This document shows, one piece after another, positions 42,068-51,120 of a stretch of DNA of 64,000 bases. Origin of the DNA: Flavobacterium sp. Root901 (lineage in GTDB: Bacteria > Bacteroidota > Bacteroidia > Flavobacteriales > Flavobacteriaceae); the NCBI RefSeq assembly GCF_001429765.1, contig NZ_LMJB01000010.1, forward strand, positions 134,296-198,295, given 5' to 3'. The notes below the pieces were generated by a model, which was not told the DNA's origin, searched no databases, and saw nothing but the letters and a program-made list of their open reading frames with translations. The position numbers were made by a program, and so were the translations under genes. The stretch's first letter is position 1. Each line of letters begins with the position of its first letter.

Positions 42068-43081
42068 TTATCTAGGAATTTCTACTGTTTCGATAATTTG
42101 TTTAATAATTTCAGAACTTGTAATTCCTTCCATTTCACGTTCCGGAGTTACGATAACACGGTGCTGTAAAACAGGAATTGCAGCTTCTTTAATATCTTCC
42201 GGAGTAACAAAATCGCGTCCGCGAATGGCTGCAAAACCTTTTGAAGCATTCAGAATAGCAATCGATGCACGAGGTGAAGCCCCTAAATATAAAAAGGCAT
42301 TTTCGCGTGTATTTACTACAATTCTTGCAATATATTCTAATAAGTTTTGTTCAACTCTGATTTGTTTGATTAAAGCCTGATACTGATTTATTTCTGCAGA
42401 AGAAAGAAGTGTTTGGATGGCTTCTAATTTTCCGTGATCCTGCAATAAATGCTCTCTCTGGATAATCAGGATTTCTTCATTTAATTTTGGATAATCAATT
42501 GTAATTTTGAATAAGAATCGGTCCAGTTGTGCTTCCGGTAAACGGTAAGTTCCTTCCTGTTCAATTGGGTTTTGGGTTGCAATTACTAAAAACGGAGTTT
42601 CAAGTTTATAACCAGAACCGTCAATTGTAATCTGGCGTTCTTCCATAACTTCAAAAAGAGCAGCCTGTGTTTTTGCAGGAGCACGGTTGATCTCGTCAAT
42701 TAAAATTAAATTAGAAAAGATTGGTCCTTTTTTAAATTCAAATTCGGAACTTTTTAAATTGAAGACGGATGTTCCTAAAATATCAGAAGGCATTAAATCC
42801 GGAGTAAACTGAATTCGGCTAAAGCCAATATTTAATGTTTTCGCAAGCAGTTTTGCTGTAATAGTTTTAGCAACTCCCGGAACACCTTCAAGTAAAACGT
42901 GTCCGTTTGATAAAATCGCCACCAAAAGCTGGTCAACCATTTTGTGCTGTCCTACAATTACGGTTTCAATTTCTTTTTTAATGGCATTAACGTGCTCTAA
43001 AAGCGGTGCTAAATTTATTCTGGTTTCAAAATTCACATTTTCATTTGTGATTTCTGTTTCGGGTGTATTAATATCGTCCAT
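42068..43081 (-). CDS. MoxR-family AAA ATPase
   Basis: A 337-residue AAA+ protein: Walker A GVPGVAKT, Walker B LILIDEINRA, sensor-like ATQNPIEQEGTYRLPEAQLDRF cut by the usual MoxR spacing, and GASPRASIAILNASK near the C-terminus. MoxR ATPases act as chaperones for VWA-domain partners such as the DUF58 protein encoded next. First catalytic member of the envelope locus 40612-46084. Confidence 0.93.
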   Translation of the reverse strand: MDDINTPETEITNENVNFETRINLAPLLEHVNAIKKEIETVIVGQHKMVDQLLVAILSNGHVLLEGVPGVAKTITAKLLAKTLNIGFSRIQFTPDLMPSDILGTSVFNLKSSEFEFKKGPIFSNLILIDEINRAPAKTQAALFEVMEERQITIDGSGYKLETPFLVIATQNPIEQEGTYRLPEAQLDRFLFKITIDYPKLNEEILIIQREHLLQDHGKLEAIQTLLSSAEINQYQALIKQIRVEQNLLEYIARIVVNTRENAFLYLGASPRASIAILNASKGFAAIRGRDFVTPEDIKEAAIPVLQHRVIVTPEREMEGITSSEIIKQIIETVEIPR

Positions 43082-43118
43082 GTTTGGTATGTTTATCTGA
43101 TTGCGTTTTTATATTTTT

Positions 43119-44324
43119 TTAATGTAAAATCTTTTCGATTGCATTATTAATCCGGATCAAATCCTCTTCAATACTATCGTGGTAACTGTTTCTGTGTTCA
43201 TTAATTAAGAATACCAGTTCCTGAATATCTTTTTCATCTTTTCCTGTTTTGTGATGCAGTTTTGTAACAAAAGTATCATCCAGTTTTGTGGTATCAATTA
43301 AATATTCGGTTCTGATTCTTTCCAGAAAATAAATAATTTTTTTGTCAATTATATTGGTATGGTCGCCTTCCTGATAATATAAATTTCCAATTGTTTTGGT
43401 AAAATCAATCGTCAAATTAGACAACGGCTGTAAAATTGGAACAATTCGCTGCTTTCTTTTGGCATTGAAAATCATAAAAATAAACATTCCGATTAAGAAT
43501 AAATACCATGCCCATTTTAATGCCGGCTGACTTAAAATATATCGAAGCGGCGAATTGGAAACATGTTCATCATTCTGTACTTTTGTGTACCAAAAAATAT
43601 CTCCTTTCGGAACATAAGAAAGTGCATTTTCTGCGTATTGAAAACGGTCTTTTTTCAATAAATTATAATTGGTAAAAGCTGCAGGATAAAGGTGCAGGAA
43701 GAAATTTCCGTTTTTATAAGGAACTTTTATAAAATTGACATTTCCTTTCTTTTTTGGATTTCCGTGATAGCCTAATACAGTCGTATTTAGTGTATCAAAT
43801 TTTGTGAAATAATCTATAATTTCACTTGTCGATGTATAGGTTTTTTTGCTCAAATTTTTATTTGCCATCCATACAGAAGCACTATCTGTCGTACGAAAAT
43901 TTGAATTATACTTAATTTTTAAACTGTCTAATAATGGTGGAGGAAAACTTGCCATACTCAGGAAAGCATTATTTCCGTGTGAAACGAAATACATAATTTC
44001 TTTTATCGACTGATCGTCAATATTGTTTTGTGCAGAAATATTAATAAAAGTTCCTTTTACGGTATACGTTTCAACCAGTGAATCTTCATTGTATTTTGAA
44101 TCTAAAAATTCATAAGGTGTTACATCGGCAATTCTCTGGATTTTTTGTTTCTTAAAAATGCTTCCAATTTCTTTGTCAAAAACATATAACCCAAATGGAA
44201 TTTTGTCATTGACAGAATAAGTTGGGCGCCAGTCAATTGGTTTTGGTTTGTTGTAATCTGAAACTAGAATGAAAATAAAAATAAGAACCAGTACAGCAAT
44301 GTATATTTTGATACTTTTATTCAT
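43119..44324 (-). CDS. DUF4350 membrane protein
   Basis: A 401-residue protein with an N-terminal anchor (IYIAVLVLIFIFILVSD), a periplasmic alpha/beta domain matching DUF4350 (PFGLYVFDKEI start; MYFVSHGNNAFLSM) and a second helix at about 271-288 (WAWYLFLIGMFIFMIF), then a cytoplasmic tail. Stop of the upstream gene and this ATG overlap by 1 nt (TAATG). Part of the MoxR-DUF58 locus; exact role unknown. Confidence 0.8.
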   Translation of the reverse strand: MNKSIKIYIAVLVLIFIFILVSDYNKPKPIDWRPTYSVNDKIPFGLYVFDKEIGSIFKKQKIQRIADVTPYEFLDSKYNEDSLVETYTVKGTFINISAQNNIDDQSIKEIMYFVSHGNNAFLSMASFPPPLLDSLKIKYNSNFRTTDSASVWMANKNLSKKTYTSTSEIIDYFTKFDTLNTTVLGYHGNPKKKGNVNFIKVPYKNGNFFLHLYPAAFTNYNLLKKDRFQYAENALSYVPKGDIFWYTKVQNDEHVSNSPLRYILSQPALKWAWYLFLIGMFIFMIFNAKRKQRIVPILQPLSNLTIDFTKTIGNLYYQEGDHTNIIDKKIIYFLERIRTEYLIDTTKLDDTFVTKLHHKTGKDEKDIQELVFLINEHRNSYHDSIEEDLIRINNAIEKILH

Positions 44325-45094
44325 TAACTAAAGGTTTTTATTGAATTCTTAAATCTGTTTTGTGCTTTGCTGAAAGTAGTTTCATCAATTTCAAATTCAC
44401 CGTACCAAATATAATTATAAAGGTAAGACAAGTAGGTAAACTCTTCTTTAAGTTTAGGGTTTTGAATTTCGTATAAATAATCTGAATTTGTTTTTTCTAT
44501 ATCCCATTCTATATAATTATTCTGTGCCATTATTTTTAATAACCAAAGATAATAATATCGTACAGCAGTACGTTTTTCGCCTGCTTCAAGACTTTCTTTT
44601 ATCAGTTTTTCAAAATCTAAAAGGTGAATATTTTTTTCAATATCAGAATAATAAACGGTTCTTTTACTGGAATTTTTACCAAAAATCCATTGTCCTTCTT
44701 TATTAATAACTGCTTTTACAATTAAGTAAATCACAAGTATTATAACTAAGGCCGCAATAATTCGGATAAATATGGTAACAAAATTCAAAGAAGATTCTGT
44801 AGTACTAAATGAGAAAAGATTTCTTAAAATACTTGCCAGCCAGTCTTTAAAGCGCTGCCAAAGGCTTTTTTCCGGAGTTTTGTATTCATAAACAAAATCG
44901 GAACTTTTATATTTTTTCTGATAGTTTTTTGAAAAAGTTTTAGCTTCAATCGAATCTGAATCAACCTTAATATCTTTTTCAGTATATTTTACTGTGGAAA
45001 TTTTCGGAGGTTCTTCTGTCGTCAGCGAATCCTGCGCATTCGAAATACTGCAGAAAAGAAAAAAGTATAAAATAAATAAAATTTTATTCATCAC
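44324..45094 (-). CDS. DUF4129-like membrane protein
   Basis: A 256-residue protein with signal peptide (ILYFFLFCSISNAQ), a charged periplasmic stretch, one membrane helix (IIAALVIILVIYLIVKAV) and a C-terminal DUF4129 domain (RTAVRYYYLWLLKIMAQ, WDIEKTNSDYLYEI, FTYLSYLYNYIWYGEFEI). This is the usual partner in MoxR-DUF58 loci. 1-nt overlap with the DUF4350 gene; 9 nt after the SpoIIM-like gene. Confidence 0.85.
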   Translation of the reverse strand: MMNKILFILYFFLFCSISNAQDSLTTEEPPKISTVKYTEKDIKVDSDSIEAKTFSKNYQKKYKSSDFVYEYKTPEKSLWQRFKDWLASILRNLFSFSTTESSLNFVTIFIRIIAALVIILVIYLIVKAVINKEGQWIFGKNSSKRTVYYSDIEKNIHLLDFEKLIKESLEAGEKRTAVRYYYLWLLKIMAQNNYIEWDIEKTNSDYLYEIQNPKLKEEFTYLSYLYNYIWYGEFEIDETTFSKAQNRFKNSIKTFS

Positions 45095-45103
45095 TGGGTT
45101 TTA

Positions 45104-46084
45104 TTAATTCGTTTTGGCAGATAAAGCATGTACTTTTTTATAAACAATTGAAGGATAAACCAGGTAATAAAATGAAATTATTCCTAAAGTACCCAGTATA
45201 ATAATACAGCTTAGCCAATTTGGCATATCGATAGAATATCGGGTAATAAAACCTTCAAGAAAGCCGGCACTGATTGTAAAGGGAAAAGTACTTAAAAATA
45301 TTTTAAAACTGTTTTTAAAACCTATTTTAAAAGAATCTATTCTCGAAAAAGTTTTGGGAAACAAAATAGAAGCACCCAAAATAAATCCTGCCGTAGATTC
45401 GATTACGATACCAAAAATTTCCATTGCGCCATGAATCCAGATTCCGCGTACACTTTGCCAGAAAACATTTTGGTCATAAAAAAAATATTGAAACGCACCC
45501 AGCATCAGAGAGTTTTGAAGAAAAACATAAAATGTACCTATGCCGGCAAAAATTCCATACATATAGCATCTTGCGCCTACATAAAGATTATTCATCGTAA
45601 TGCCAATGAAACTTCCCCAGTTAGATCCTGATCCGTAAACAGCCATTGGATTTCCTTTTTTGATGTTATCCAGTGTCATATTTACATAATCGTCGCCAAG
45701 AATTAACCGAATAAAACTTTCATCGTAACGTGCAGAGACCACGCCCATTGCAACGGTAATAAAAAAGAGGATAAAAGCATACATTAAATACCTTTTGTAT
45801 TCAAAAAGTAAAAGCGGAACTTCAATTTTAAAAAACTCAACAATTCTGTTTTTCTCCGTTCGTTTCGTTTTGTAGATTTTTTGATAAATCTGCGAAGCCA
45901 AATGGTTTAAATACACAACTGTTTTACTTTTAGGGTAATACGTTTGAGCATAAGAAAGATCATTCATTAATTGAATGTACAAATTTGCTAATTCGTCAGG
46001 ATTTTTCTTAGCTTTACCGAAAATAGCTAGCTCAAATTCCAGCCATTTTTCTTTATTTTGTTTGATAAATGCAATTTCTCTCAT
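45104..46084 (-). CDS. SpoIIM-family membrane protein
   Basis: A 326-residue protein with about six membrane segments. GSNWGSFIGITMNNLYVGA, FLQNSLMLGAFQYFF and GAMEIFGIVIESTAGFILG match the stage II sporulation protein M (DUF95) family. In non-sporulating Bacteroidota it belongs to this MoxR locus, so the sporulation name is only historical. Divergent from the RDD gene; only 20 bp separate the two start codons. Confidence 0.88.
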   Translation of the reverse strand: MREIAFIKQNKEKWLEFELAIFGKAKKNPDELANLYIQLMNDLSYAQTYYPKSKTVVYLNHLASQIYQKIYKTKRTEKNRIVEFFKIEVPLLLFEYKRYLMYAFILFFITVAMGVVSARYDESFIRLILGDDYVNMTLDNIKKGNPMAVYGSGSNWGSFIGITMNNLYVGARCYMYGIFAGIGTFYVFLQNSLMLGAFQYFFYDQNVFWQSVRGIWIHGAMEIFGIVIESTAGFILGASILFPKTFSRIDSFKIGFKNSFKIFLSTFPFTISAGFLEGFITRYSIDMPNWLSCIIILGTLGIISFYYLVYPSIVYKKVHALSAKTN

Positions 46085-46104
46085 TGAGGGCTAAAATATA
46101 AAAT

Positions 46105-46848
46105 ATGTCAGAATTATCTATAAATACAACACAAAATGTTAAAATAAATTTTATCGCGGCTTCTGTGGGCGAGAGGCTGGGTGCATATTTAATTGACGCG
46201 GCGATTAAGCTCTCTTATATTTTTCTAATTGTATGGGTATTTTTTTACTGGATAGACATTGACAGACTAATGGGGAATATCGATACATGGTCACGAGCAG
46301 CAGTGATGATTTTGCTTTTTTTTCCATTAATTATTTACTCCATAACTTTAGAAAGTATTTTTGAAGGACAGTCATTTGGAAAGAAACTGGTTAAAATAAA
46401 AGTCGTAAAAATTGATGGTTATCAGGCCGGATTTGGCGATTATTTAATAAGATGGTTTTTTAGAATAATTGATTTCAGCTTATTTAACGGACTTATCGCT
46501 ATAATTTGTGTTGCTTCGAGTAAAAAATCTCAGAGACTGGGAGACATGGCAGCCGGAACAGCAGTTATTACGCTAAAAAATAAGATTAATATCAGCCACA
46601 CCATTTTAGAAGATATTGGCGAAGCCTACGTGCCAACATATCCTTTAGTAATTAAATTATCAGATAATGATATGAGAATTATCAAAGAGACATATCAAAG
46701 TGCTTTGGCAAAAAATGACCATGAAATTATTTACAAGCTGGTCGCAAAAATTGAAAGCGTAACCGGAATCAAAAATCAGTCTGGAAATAACAGCGATTTT
46801 ATCAGGGTTGTCCTTAAAGATTATAACTTCTATACACAGAACATGTAA
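46105..46848 (+). CDS. RDD-family membrane protein
   Basis: A 247-residue protein. RDD domain at 18-155 with conserved GERLGAYLIDAAIKL (the R and D of RDD), GQSFGKKLVKIKVV and QRLGDMAAGTAVI; membrane helices near 33-47, 65-80 and 120-138. The C-terminal 80 residues are soluble. RDD proteins commonly stand opposite SpoIIM genes in Bacteroidota. Function unknown, possibly ion transport. Confidence 0.9.
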   Translation: MSELSINTTQNVKINFIAASVGERLGAYLIDAAIKLSYIFLIVWVFFYWIDIDRLMGNIDTWSRAAVMILLFFPLIIYSITLESIFEGQSFGKKLVKIKVVKIDGYQAGFGDYLIRWFFRIIDFSLFNGLIAIICVASSKKSQRLGDMAAGTAVITLKNKINISHTILEDIGEAYVPTYPLVIKLSDNDMRIIKETYQSALAKNDHEIIYKLVAKIESVTGIKNQSGNNSDFIRVVLKDYNFYTQNM

Positions 46849-46868
46849 TTATCTCATCACTAAATCTT

Positions 46869-47483
46869 TTGCATCTTAAAATGTTTCATTTATTAGATAT
46901 TATCGGCACAATGGCATTTGCAATGTCGGGCGCATTAACGGCAATGCATAAAAAATTAGATCCGTTTGGGGTTTTTATTATTGCTTTTGTTACGGCCGTT
47001 GGCGGAGGAACCCTTCGTGATGTTTTAATAGGAAGAACTCCTGTTGGCTGGATGATGAACCTTCAATATGTTTATGTCATTATTTTAGGTTTTTTGCTGG
47101 CTATTATCTTCAGGAAAAAATTTGATAAATTAAGAACTTCTTTATTTTTATTTGACACAATTGGTTTAGGGGTTTTTACTTTAATCGGCCTCGAAAAAGG
47201 AATTACAACGGGTCTTCATCCGGTAATCTGCGTTGCCTTGGGAACTATGACGGCATGTTTTGGCGGAGTAATCAGGGATATTTTATGCAATGAAATTCCA
47301 ACGGTTTTTAGAAAAGAAATCTATGCCACAATCTGTATTTTTGGCGGAATAGTTTTTTTTGTACTTCGAAAATTAAATTTAGAAGATGATGTTTTATATC
47401 TTGTAACTTCTGTGGTAATAATTTCTATTCGTTTATTGGCTGTAAAATACAAATGGTATCTTCGTGCTTTTGAGCATAAATAA
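46869..47483 (+). CDS. TRIC-like cation channel (UPF0126/YadS type)
   Basis: A 204-residue protein with seven hydrophobic segments and a tandem-repeat layout: GTMAFAMSGALTAMHKKLDPFG and ALGTMTACFGGVIRDILCNEIP, each with GGGTLRDVL or GGVIRDIL, the glycine/Arg-Asp motif of bacterial TRIC channels. The name glycine transporter is used for some relatives. Inner membrane. 20 nt after the RDD gene. Confidence 0.88.
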   Translation: MHLKMFHLLDIIGTMAFAMSGALTAMHKKLDPFGVFIIAFVTAVGGGTLRDVLIGRTPVGWMMNLQYVYVIILGFLLAIIFRKKFDKLRTSLFLFDTIGLGVFTLIGLEKGITTGLHPVICVALGTMTACFGGVIRDILCNEIPTVFRKEIYATICIFGGIVFFVLRKLNLEDDVLYLVTSVVIISIRLLAVKYKWYLRAFEHK

Positions 47484-47499
47484 AGATTAATGATTTAGT

Positions 47500-47567
47500 C
47501 ACAGATTAAATTATTAAAAGATTTTTTCTGCTAATTAAAAATCACAAAAATCTTTCTAATCAGTGGT
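47500..47567. repeat. Inverted repeat just upstream of the glycan cluster
   Basis: CACAGATTA (47500-47508) faces TAATCAGTG (47557-47565), 8 of 9 paired; AAAGATTTTT (47517-47526) faces AAAAATCTTT (47546-47555), 10 of 10. It ends 6 nt before the next ATG, so it would hide the translation start if it forms in mRNA. It also separates the TRIC gene from the polysaccharide genes. Confidence 0.7.
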
Positions 47568-47573
47568 TGTAAA

Positions 47574-48524
47574 ATGAATAAATATACTGTAAAAAAATAC
47601 GATCACGACGATTATAAAATTTGGAATGATTTTATAGATCAAGCCAAAAATGCATCGTTTTTGTTTCATCGTGATTTTATGGAATATCATAAAGATCGTT
47701 TCGAAGATTTTTCACTTTTAATTTTTGAAGAAGAAAAATTACGAGCAGTTCTGCCGGCAAATAAACAAGGGAATTCGGTTCATTCTCATCAGGGACTTAC
47801 TTATGGAGGATTGGTCTTTTTGGCTAAATTAAATGCAGAAAAAGCAGCCTTTATTTTAGATGCGATCTTGCTTTTTTTAAAAGAAAACGTCATTGAAATC
47901 TTTTATTATAAACCAATTCCCGTTTTTTATTTCCCAACAGGCAATCAGGAAATGGATTTTTTTCTATTAAAAAGAGGAGCAGTTTTAGAAAGGAAAGAAA
48001 TGAATTTAGCGATAAATTTAAATTCGCCTCTGAGAATTTCAAAAAGTAAATTAAAACATTTCAGGAGAATTGAAAATTTGGATTTGGATATAATGGAAGA
48101 AGAAGATTTTAATCCTTTTTGGAATGAAATTTTAGAGCCAAGATTATCAGAAAGATTCAATGCAAAACCAGTTCACTCTAAAGAAGAAATAGCACTTTTA
48201 AAACAGCGTTTTCCAAATAATATCAGACAATTTTCTGTTTACCAAAATAATTGTATTATAGCCGGGATTACAATTTTTGAAACTGCAAATGTTATAAAAT
48301 CACAATACGGTGCAACTTCAAAAAAAGGCGAAGAATTTAGAGCATTAGATTTTTTATTCATTAATCTGATCCATAAATATAAACGCAGGGGGAAACATTT
48401 TTTTGATATGGGAATTGTAAATTCTGATGACGAAAAGGATTATAATTGTGGTCTTTTAAAGCAAAAGGAAGAACTAGGATGTACGATTTACAATCAGGAT
48501 TTTTATAAATTGGAAATAAAATGA
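47574..48524 (+). CDS. GNAT/FemAB-like acyltransferase
   Basis: A 316-residue protein with two GNAT-like halves as in FemAB/peptidoglycan-bridge or CelD-type enzymes: WNDFIDQAKNASFLFHRDFM start, IFYYKPIPVFYF, and IAGITIFETANVIKSQYGATS...RALDFLFINLIHKYKRRGK with the acyl-CoA-type helix. First gene of the polysaccharide cluster, overlapping the FdtB-like gene by 4 nt (ATGA), so it may acylate the amino sugar made by that enzyme; that is inference. Confidence 0.8.
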   Translation: MNKYTVKKYDHDDYKIWNDFIDQAKNASFLFHRDFMEYHKDRFEDFSLLIFEEEKLRAVLPANKQGNSVHSHQGLTYGGLVFLAKLNAEKAAFILDAILLFLKENVIEIFYYKPIPVFYFPTGNQEMDFFLLKRGAVLERKEMNLAINLNSPLRISKSKLKHFRRIENLDLDIMEEEDFNPFWNEILEPRLSERFNAKPVHSKEEIALLKQRFPNNIRQFSVYQNNCIIAGITIFETANVIKSQYGATSKKGEEFRALDFLFINLIHKYKRRGKHFFDMGIVNSDDEKDYNCGLLKQKEELGCTIYNQDFYKLEIK

Positions 48525-49627
48525 TACCATTTTTAGATCTAAAAAAAATCAATGAACCTTATGAAATCGCTTTTCAGCAAAAACTGAAATCAGTTTTAGA
48601 AAGCGGCTGGTATATTCTGGGATCAGAAACAGCATCGTTTGAAAAGGCTTTCGCCGAATACTGCCAGACTCAATATTGTATTGGAGTTGGAAATGGTTTC
48701 GATGCGTTAGTTTTGATTTTCAAAGGTTATATTCAATTAGGTAAACTCAAAAAAGGCGATGAAGTTATTATTCCTTCTAACACTTACATTGCAAGCATTC
48801 TGGCTGTTTTACATGCAGATTTAGTTCCGGTTTTGGTAGAACCGAAACTGGAAACCTACAATATAAATCCAGATTTAATTCCGGAAAAAATTACTTCAAA
48901 AACAAAAGCCATTTTAGCGGTCCATTTGTATGGACAATTGGCAGAAATGGATCAAATAAATGAAATTGCAAACCAGCATAATTTATTAATAATTGAAGAT
49001 TCAGCTCAATCACACGGAGCAGTTAACAATCAACAATTAACAATTAATAAATTTAAATCAGCTTCTGCTTATAGTTTTTATCCGGGGAAAAACTTAGGAT
49101 GCCTAGGTGATGGCGGCGCGGTTACGACAAACGACCGGGAATTAGCAGAAATGCTTTTTTCGCTTCGAAATTATGGCTCACAGCAAAAATATTATAACAC
49201 TTATATTGGTGTAAATTCAAGATTAGATGAACTTCAGGCAGCATTTTTAAATTTAAAACTTCCAAATTTAGATTCAGATAATGATAAACGCAGAGCAATT
49301 GCAAAACGTTATTTATCTGAAATTAAAAGCGATAGAATTAAACTGCCTTTTTGGGACTTTTCAGATAATCATGTTTTTCATTTATTTGTCATTAGAACAG
49401 ATAACAGGGAAGATTTAAAGAATTATTTAAATGAAAACAACATTCAGACAATGATTCATTATCCAGTTCCTCCACATAAACAAAAAGCATTTTCTGAATG
49501 GAATAATTTGTCATTTCCTGTTACAGAAAAAATTCATAATGAGGTTTTAAGCTTGCCACTGAATCCGGTTTTGACTAAAACAGAAATTGATTTTATTATC
49601 GAAATTTTAAATAATTATAATTGGTGA
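48521..49627 (+). CDS. DegT/DnrJ/EryC1/StrS aminotransferase, FdtB-like
   Basis: A 368-residue PLP enzyme. Substrate/cofactor residues: GVGNGFDALVLI, PSNTYIASILAVL, HLYGQLAEMDQI, EDSAQSHGA and the PLP lysine in SFYPGKNLGCLGDGGAV. It would aminate a keto sugar nucleotide; the best fit is dTDP-3-keto-6-deoxyhexose aminotransferase (FdtB/QdtB), because a FdtA-like ketoisomerase is encoded at 53910-54314. dTDP-glucose genes rmlA/rmlB are not in the window. Overlaps both neighbours. Confidence 0.88.
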   Translation: MIPFLDLKKINEPYEIAFQQKLKSVLESGWYILGSETASFEKAFAEYCQTQYCIGVGNGFDALVLIFKGYIQLGKLKKGDEVIIPSNTYIASILAVLHADLVPVLVEPKLETYNINPDLIPEKITSKTKAILAVHLYGQLAEMDQINEIANQHNLLIIEDSAQSHGAVNNQQLTINKFKSASAYSFYPGKNLGCLGDGGAVTTNDRELAEMLFSLRNYGSQQKYYNTYIGVNSRLDELQAAFLNLKLPNLDSDNDKRRAIAKRYLSEIKSDRIKLPFWDFSDNHVFHLFVIRTDNREDLKNYLNENNIQTMIHYPVPPHKQKAFSEWNNLSFPVTEKIHNEVLSLPLNPVLTKTEIDFIIEILNNYNW

Positions 49628-51120
49628 GTGATACAAAAAAGTCATATCAGCAAATTTTAAAAACGACTTCACTTTTTGGAGGCGTTCAGTTTTTTTCGAT
49701 TTTAATTTCTATTGTAAGAACTAAATTAATAGCCCTTTTTATTGGCCCTGCGGGAATGGGAATTATTGCCTTGCTGAATTCGACTCTGGGTATTGTAAGC
49801 AGTATTTCAGGTTTTGGAATTGAAACAAGTTCTGTCAAAAGCATTTCTGAAAATTACATAAACAATGATCTGAAAACAGTTTCAAAAACGGTTCAAATTG
49901 TAAAACGGCTTGTTTTTTTTACAGGAATATTTGGAATGCTGGTTACAATTGCTTTTTCAAAAGTTTTAAGCATTCTTACTTTTGGAGATTCAAGCCAGAC
50001 CTATTCATATGTATTACTTTCAATTACTATATTATTTAAGCAGTTATCCGGCGGACAATTGGCAATTTTGCAGGGATTAAGATCATTGCGGTTTTTAGCT
50101 GAAGCTAATTTTTACGGAAATCTTTTTGGACTTATTTTTTCGATTCCGCTATACTATTTTTTAAAAATAAATGCTATTGTTCCCACTATATTTATTGCTT
50201 CATTATCCGCTTTAATTTTTTCATTTTACTATGTGAAGAAAGTCAAAACGGAGCGGCATAAAATCCTAAAAACAGACTTAATATTTGAGGGAAAATTAAT
50301 TGTAAAGCTAGGTTTTATGCTGACTATTAGCAGCGTCTTAACCCTTTTGTCAACCTATTTGATTCAAATTTATATTGGAAAAACAGGTGGCCTGGAACAA
50401 GTCGGATTTTACAATGCCGGATTTACCCTGCTGAACTCTTATGTTGGAATTGTTTTTACCGTAATGAGCACAGATTATTTTCCCAAATTGGCATCAATTA
50501 ATGCTGATAATGAAAAAGTCCGAGCAAGTGTACAGCAGCAGGCTTTTATTTCTGTTTTAATTATTACGCCAGTCATTGTTTTATTTCTTGCGTTTAGTTC
50601 GTTGATTATAAGATTGTTATATACTTCAGGCTTTAATCCTGTTATTCCAATGGTTTCCGCTGGGATTTTAGGAATGCTGTTTCGGGCTGTTTCCTGGTCA
50701 ATGGGATTTATTTTAATAGCAAAAGGTGATTCTGCAATGTTTGTAAAAACTGCTGTTGGATTTAATATTTTGTCTTTAATAATGAATATTTCCGGATATT
50801 ATTTTTATGGGCTTGAAGGTTTAGGATTTAGTTTCTGTCTTTACTTTTTATTCCATTTTACAGGATTAAAAATCATTACCAAAAACCGTTATAATTTTTA
50901 TTTCGGGAAAGATTTTTATCAAATTTATTTAGGTTGTTTTATACTTTGTATAATTACATATTTGCTGCGATTTATAGAAATACAAGTTTTAAAATACGTT
51001 TTATTTTCGCTTATGATTGTGCTATCCTTTAGTTTTAGTTTGTACGAAATCAATAAAAAGATGAATTTACGCGAAATATTTACGTCATTTGTGCAGCGAA
51101 AAAGAGATAAAAATGATTAA
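49624..51120 (+). CDS. O-antigen flippase (Wzx-like, MATE/PST fold)
   Basis: A 498-residue membrane protein with about 12-14 helices of the polysaccharide translocase family (IALFIGPAGMGIIALLNS, GGLEQVGFYNAGFTLLNSY). It flips the lipid-linked repeat unit across the inner membrane. I take the GTG at 49624, whose TG is shared with the TGA of the upstream gene (GTGA, 4-nt overlap); a TTG one codon earlier is the only other start nearby. Confidence 0.88.
   Translation: MSDTKKSYQQILKTTSLFGGVQFFSILISIVRTKLIALFIGPAGMGIIALLNSTLGIVSSISGFGIETSSVKSISENYINNDLKTVSKTVQIVKRLVFFTGIFGMLVTIAFSKVLSILTFGDSSQTYSYVLLSITILFKQLSGGQLAILQGLRSLRFLAEANFYGNLFGLIFSIPLYYFLKINAIVPTIFIASLSALIFSFYYVKKVKTERHKILKTDLIFEGKLIVKLGFMLTISSVLTLLSTYLIQIYIGKTGGLEQVGFYNAGFTLLNSYVGIVFTVMSTDYFPKLASINADNEKVRASVQQQAFISVLIITPVIVLFLAFSSLIIRLLYTSGFNPVIPMVSAGILGMLFRAVSWSMGFILIAKGDSAMFVKTAVGFNILSLIMNISGYYFYGLEGLGFSFCLYFLFHFTGLKIITKNRYNFYFGKDFYQIYLGCFILCIITYLLRFIEIQVLKYVLFSLMIVLSFSFSLYEINKKMNLREIFTSFVQRKRDKND

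Noticed and set aside
45104..46084. Sporulation function from the SpoIIM name
   Set aside because: No sporulation genes are present and the gene belongs to a MoxR-DUF58 locus found in non-sporulating bacteria.
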